In this document: piece by piece, positions 62,883 to 64,000 of the stretch
Position numbering within the stretch: the first letter of the stretch is position 1
Layout: each line of letters starts with the position of its first letter
DNA from: Cristatella mucedo
Taxonomy: Eukaryota > Bryozoa > Phylactolaemata > Cristatellidae
NCBI GenBank assembly: GCA_009760855.2
Contig: WPIO01000022.1
Span: 5,344,501 to 5,408,500 of the forward strand
DNA: 64,000 bases
Reading direction: 5' to 3'
Notes under the pieces: generated by a model
Database searches by the model: none
Seen by the model: only the letters and a program-made list of their open reading frames with translations
What the model was told of the DNA's origin: nothing
Program-made: the position numbers and the translations under genes

Positions 62883-63477
62883 CTAGAAAAAATGTCAACA
62901 CACAATCAACGACCGAGCATTTGAAAAGCTGCATAAGCCCTCGCCCCCTGCATGACACGCGCCGACCATGGAAGTTTTGTGTCGACTAGTATAGCTTCAC
63001 GAGTACGCACATTCAGCAGAACACGAAAAGACAATCTATCTGCATACTCAACAAGCAGGAATTAAGCCCTGATTGCAGTATTGGCCGGTCCCTGTTGGGT
63101 CATGCCATGAGTGCCTCAACAGATGATATTACAATGCAAGCTGTGGTAATTTCCTAGGTTTGCTGGCAAGACTTTCTTAAGAGTGCTAATATGTTCCAAA
63201 TTAGCCTACTTTTATTGTAGATATCATTTGACCCATTACAATTATTTCCAGCCGAGTTTAGGTCAGAATCTCGTCCATAAGCCCCGAGCAGTCATTGCTC
63301 TTAAAGGATGCCACATTGTTAAAAGGCTCAAATAAGCTTTATGCCACGTGAAATGGGCCACTGCCCTGCTAGACAGAACAATTTATTAAGTTAGGACATC
63401 GAATTAGGGTGCCTGCCCTTGTGAACAGGATCTAAATGAACTTTCAATGTCATCAAGCCTGATATGCATTGTTTAGA
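62883..63477. other. CHERP intron sequence upstream of exon a
   Basis: No SURP-domain exon or other gene recognised. The remaining 400 bp after the SINE at 63478-63600 are also empty. Confidence 0.6.
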
Positions 63478-63600
63478 GCAAGGGTATGGTACTGGCCTTT
63501 AACGGCCAAGGTGGGCTCGAGTCCTGCGGCATCTGTAGAGCGCCAGGATAGAGATTAAGTTCTCTTAGGGCAAAATACAAATGAATTATATAATTATATA
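63478..63600 (+). mobile_element. SINE family A, shortened head
   Basis: Forward: B-box region GGTGGGCTCGAGTCCTGCGG, then GAGCGCCAGGATAGAGATTA and the CTTAGGGCAAAATACAAATG tail. Part of the head is missing. Confidence 0.72.
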
Positions 63601-64000
63601 GTAGAAATTGGTCACCACTAATAAGAACCTCAAGTAACAGCATTCGTCACAATTTCAATCAGCTGCAAAATTTGGCTTTGCATGTGTTGTGAGCGTGTGC
63701 ATGTGCGTGCGCACGCATTGCTATACAGCAAACGACTTGGAGCACTTGGAACACAACCGAACTCAACAACGCTAAATCAACAACTCTCCGCAGACGTTCT
63801 AATCTAACCGGAGCTTCCCTCGTCTGTGCCCAGGGACGCTGTGCTACGATCGGCAAGCGCTGTTGCAAATGCCAGCAGCAGGAACGCTGCTCCTGGATTG
63901 GTAAGTCAAGGTCGGGAGGGCCCCCCAGCCTAGTACCGGCAGACAACATTTAAGTGTCACTGCCATAGGCTGGGGTATGCATTCTCTATTACGATCTCAA

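Noticed and set aside
62883-64000. Search for the CHERP SURP-domain exon
   Set aside because: No sequence resembling the expected FVARNGPEFE or FLFGGEFYSYY motifs was found; the exon must be beyond the window.

Overview
This is nuclear DNA from an animal, most likely an invertebrate. Its coding sequence is split into small exons with GT-AG introns, genes are sparse, and non-LTR retrotransposons, tRNA-derived SINEs, Tc1-type transposon remnants and microsatellites fill most of it. The species cannot be fixed from the sequence alone.

The only host gene recognised with confidence is on the minus strand from the right edge down to about 27.4 kb. It is an orthologue of CHERP (calcium homeostasis endoplasmic reticulum protein; SR140/SCAF-like nuclear splicing factor). 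Fourteen exons were placed by protein similarity plus splice sites, and every exon-exon phase agrees: 62882-62650, 62487-62350, 60666-60590, 54863-54789, 54528-54414, 45514-45464, 44746-44708, 44595-44376, 38993-38581, 38444-38311, 33977-33810, 33687-33301, 33125-33046 and 27590 to about 27390. Together they give about 776 codons: a Gln-rich stretch, the CID domain, a second Gln-rich stretch, a Pro-rich region, the conserved block before the RS domain, the RS domain and a G-patch. The N-terminal SURP part lies beyond base 64000. The exact C-terminus is uncertain.

The CHERP introns (27.6-62.6 kb) are packed with repeats. These include a 2.2-kb L2-like LINE with a nearly open reverse transcriptase (56.8-59.0 kb), copies of a second LINE family, two dead Tc1/mariner transposases (48.2-48.7 and 50.1-51.2 kb), a hAT-like non-autonomous element (36.6-36.95 kb), a cluster of tRNA-derived SINEs (46.9-47.7 kb), and long GA/CT tracts.

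The left part (1-26.8 kb) has no recognisable host gene. It holds decayed L2-like and second-family LINE copies, members of two SINE families, a (CTG)16 tract in a GC-rich block (about 14.4-15.8 kb), a long CT tract (19.7 kb) and much unassigned sequence. One GC-rich 117-codon frame (9.5-9.9 kb) is the only other coding candidate.

The mobile elements appear to work as LINE/SINE partnerships. SINE family A carries the same 3' tail as the L2-like LINE, so it probably borrows that LINE's reverse transcriptase. SINE family B may have a similar, weaker relation to the second LINE. No bacterial-type operon, CRISPR array or phage is present.
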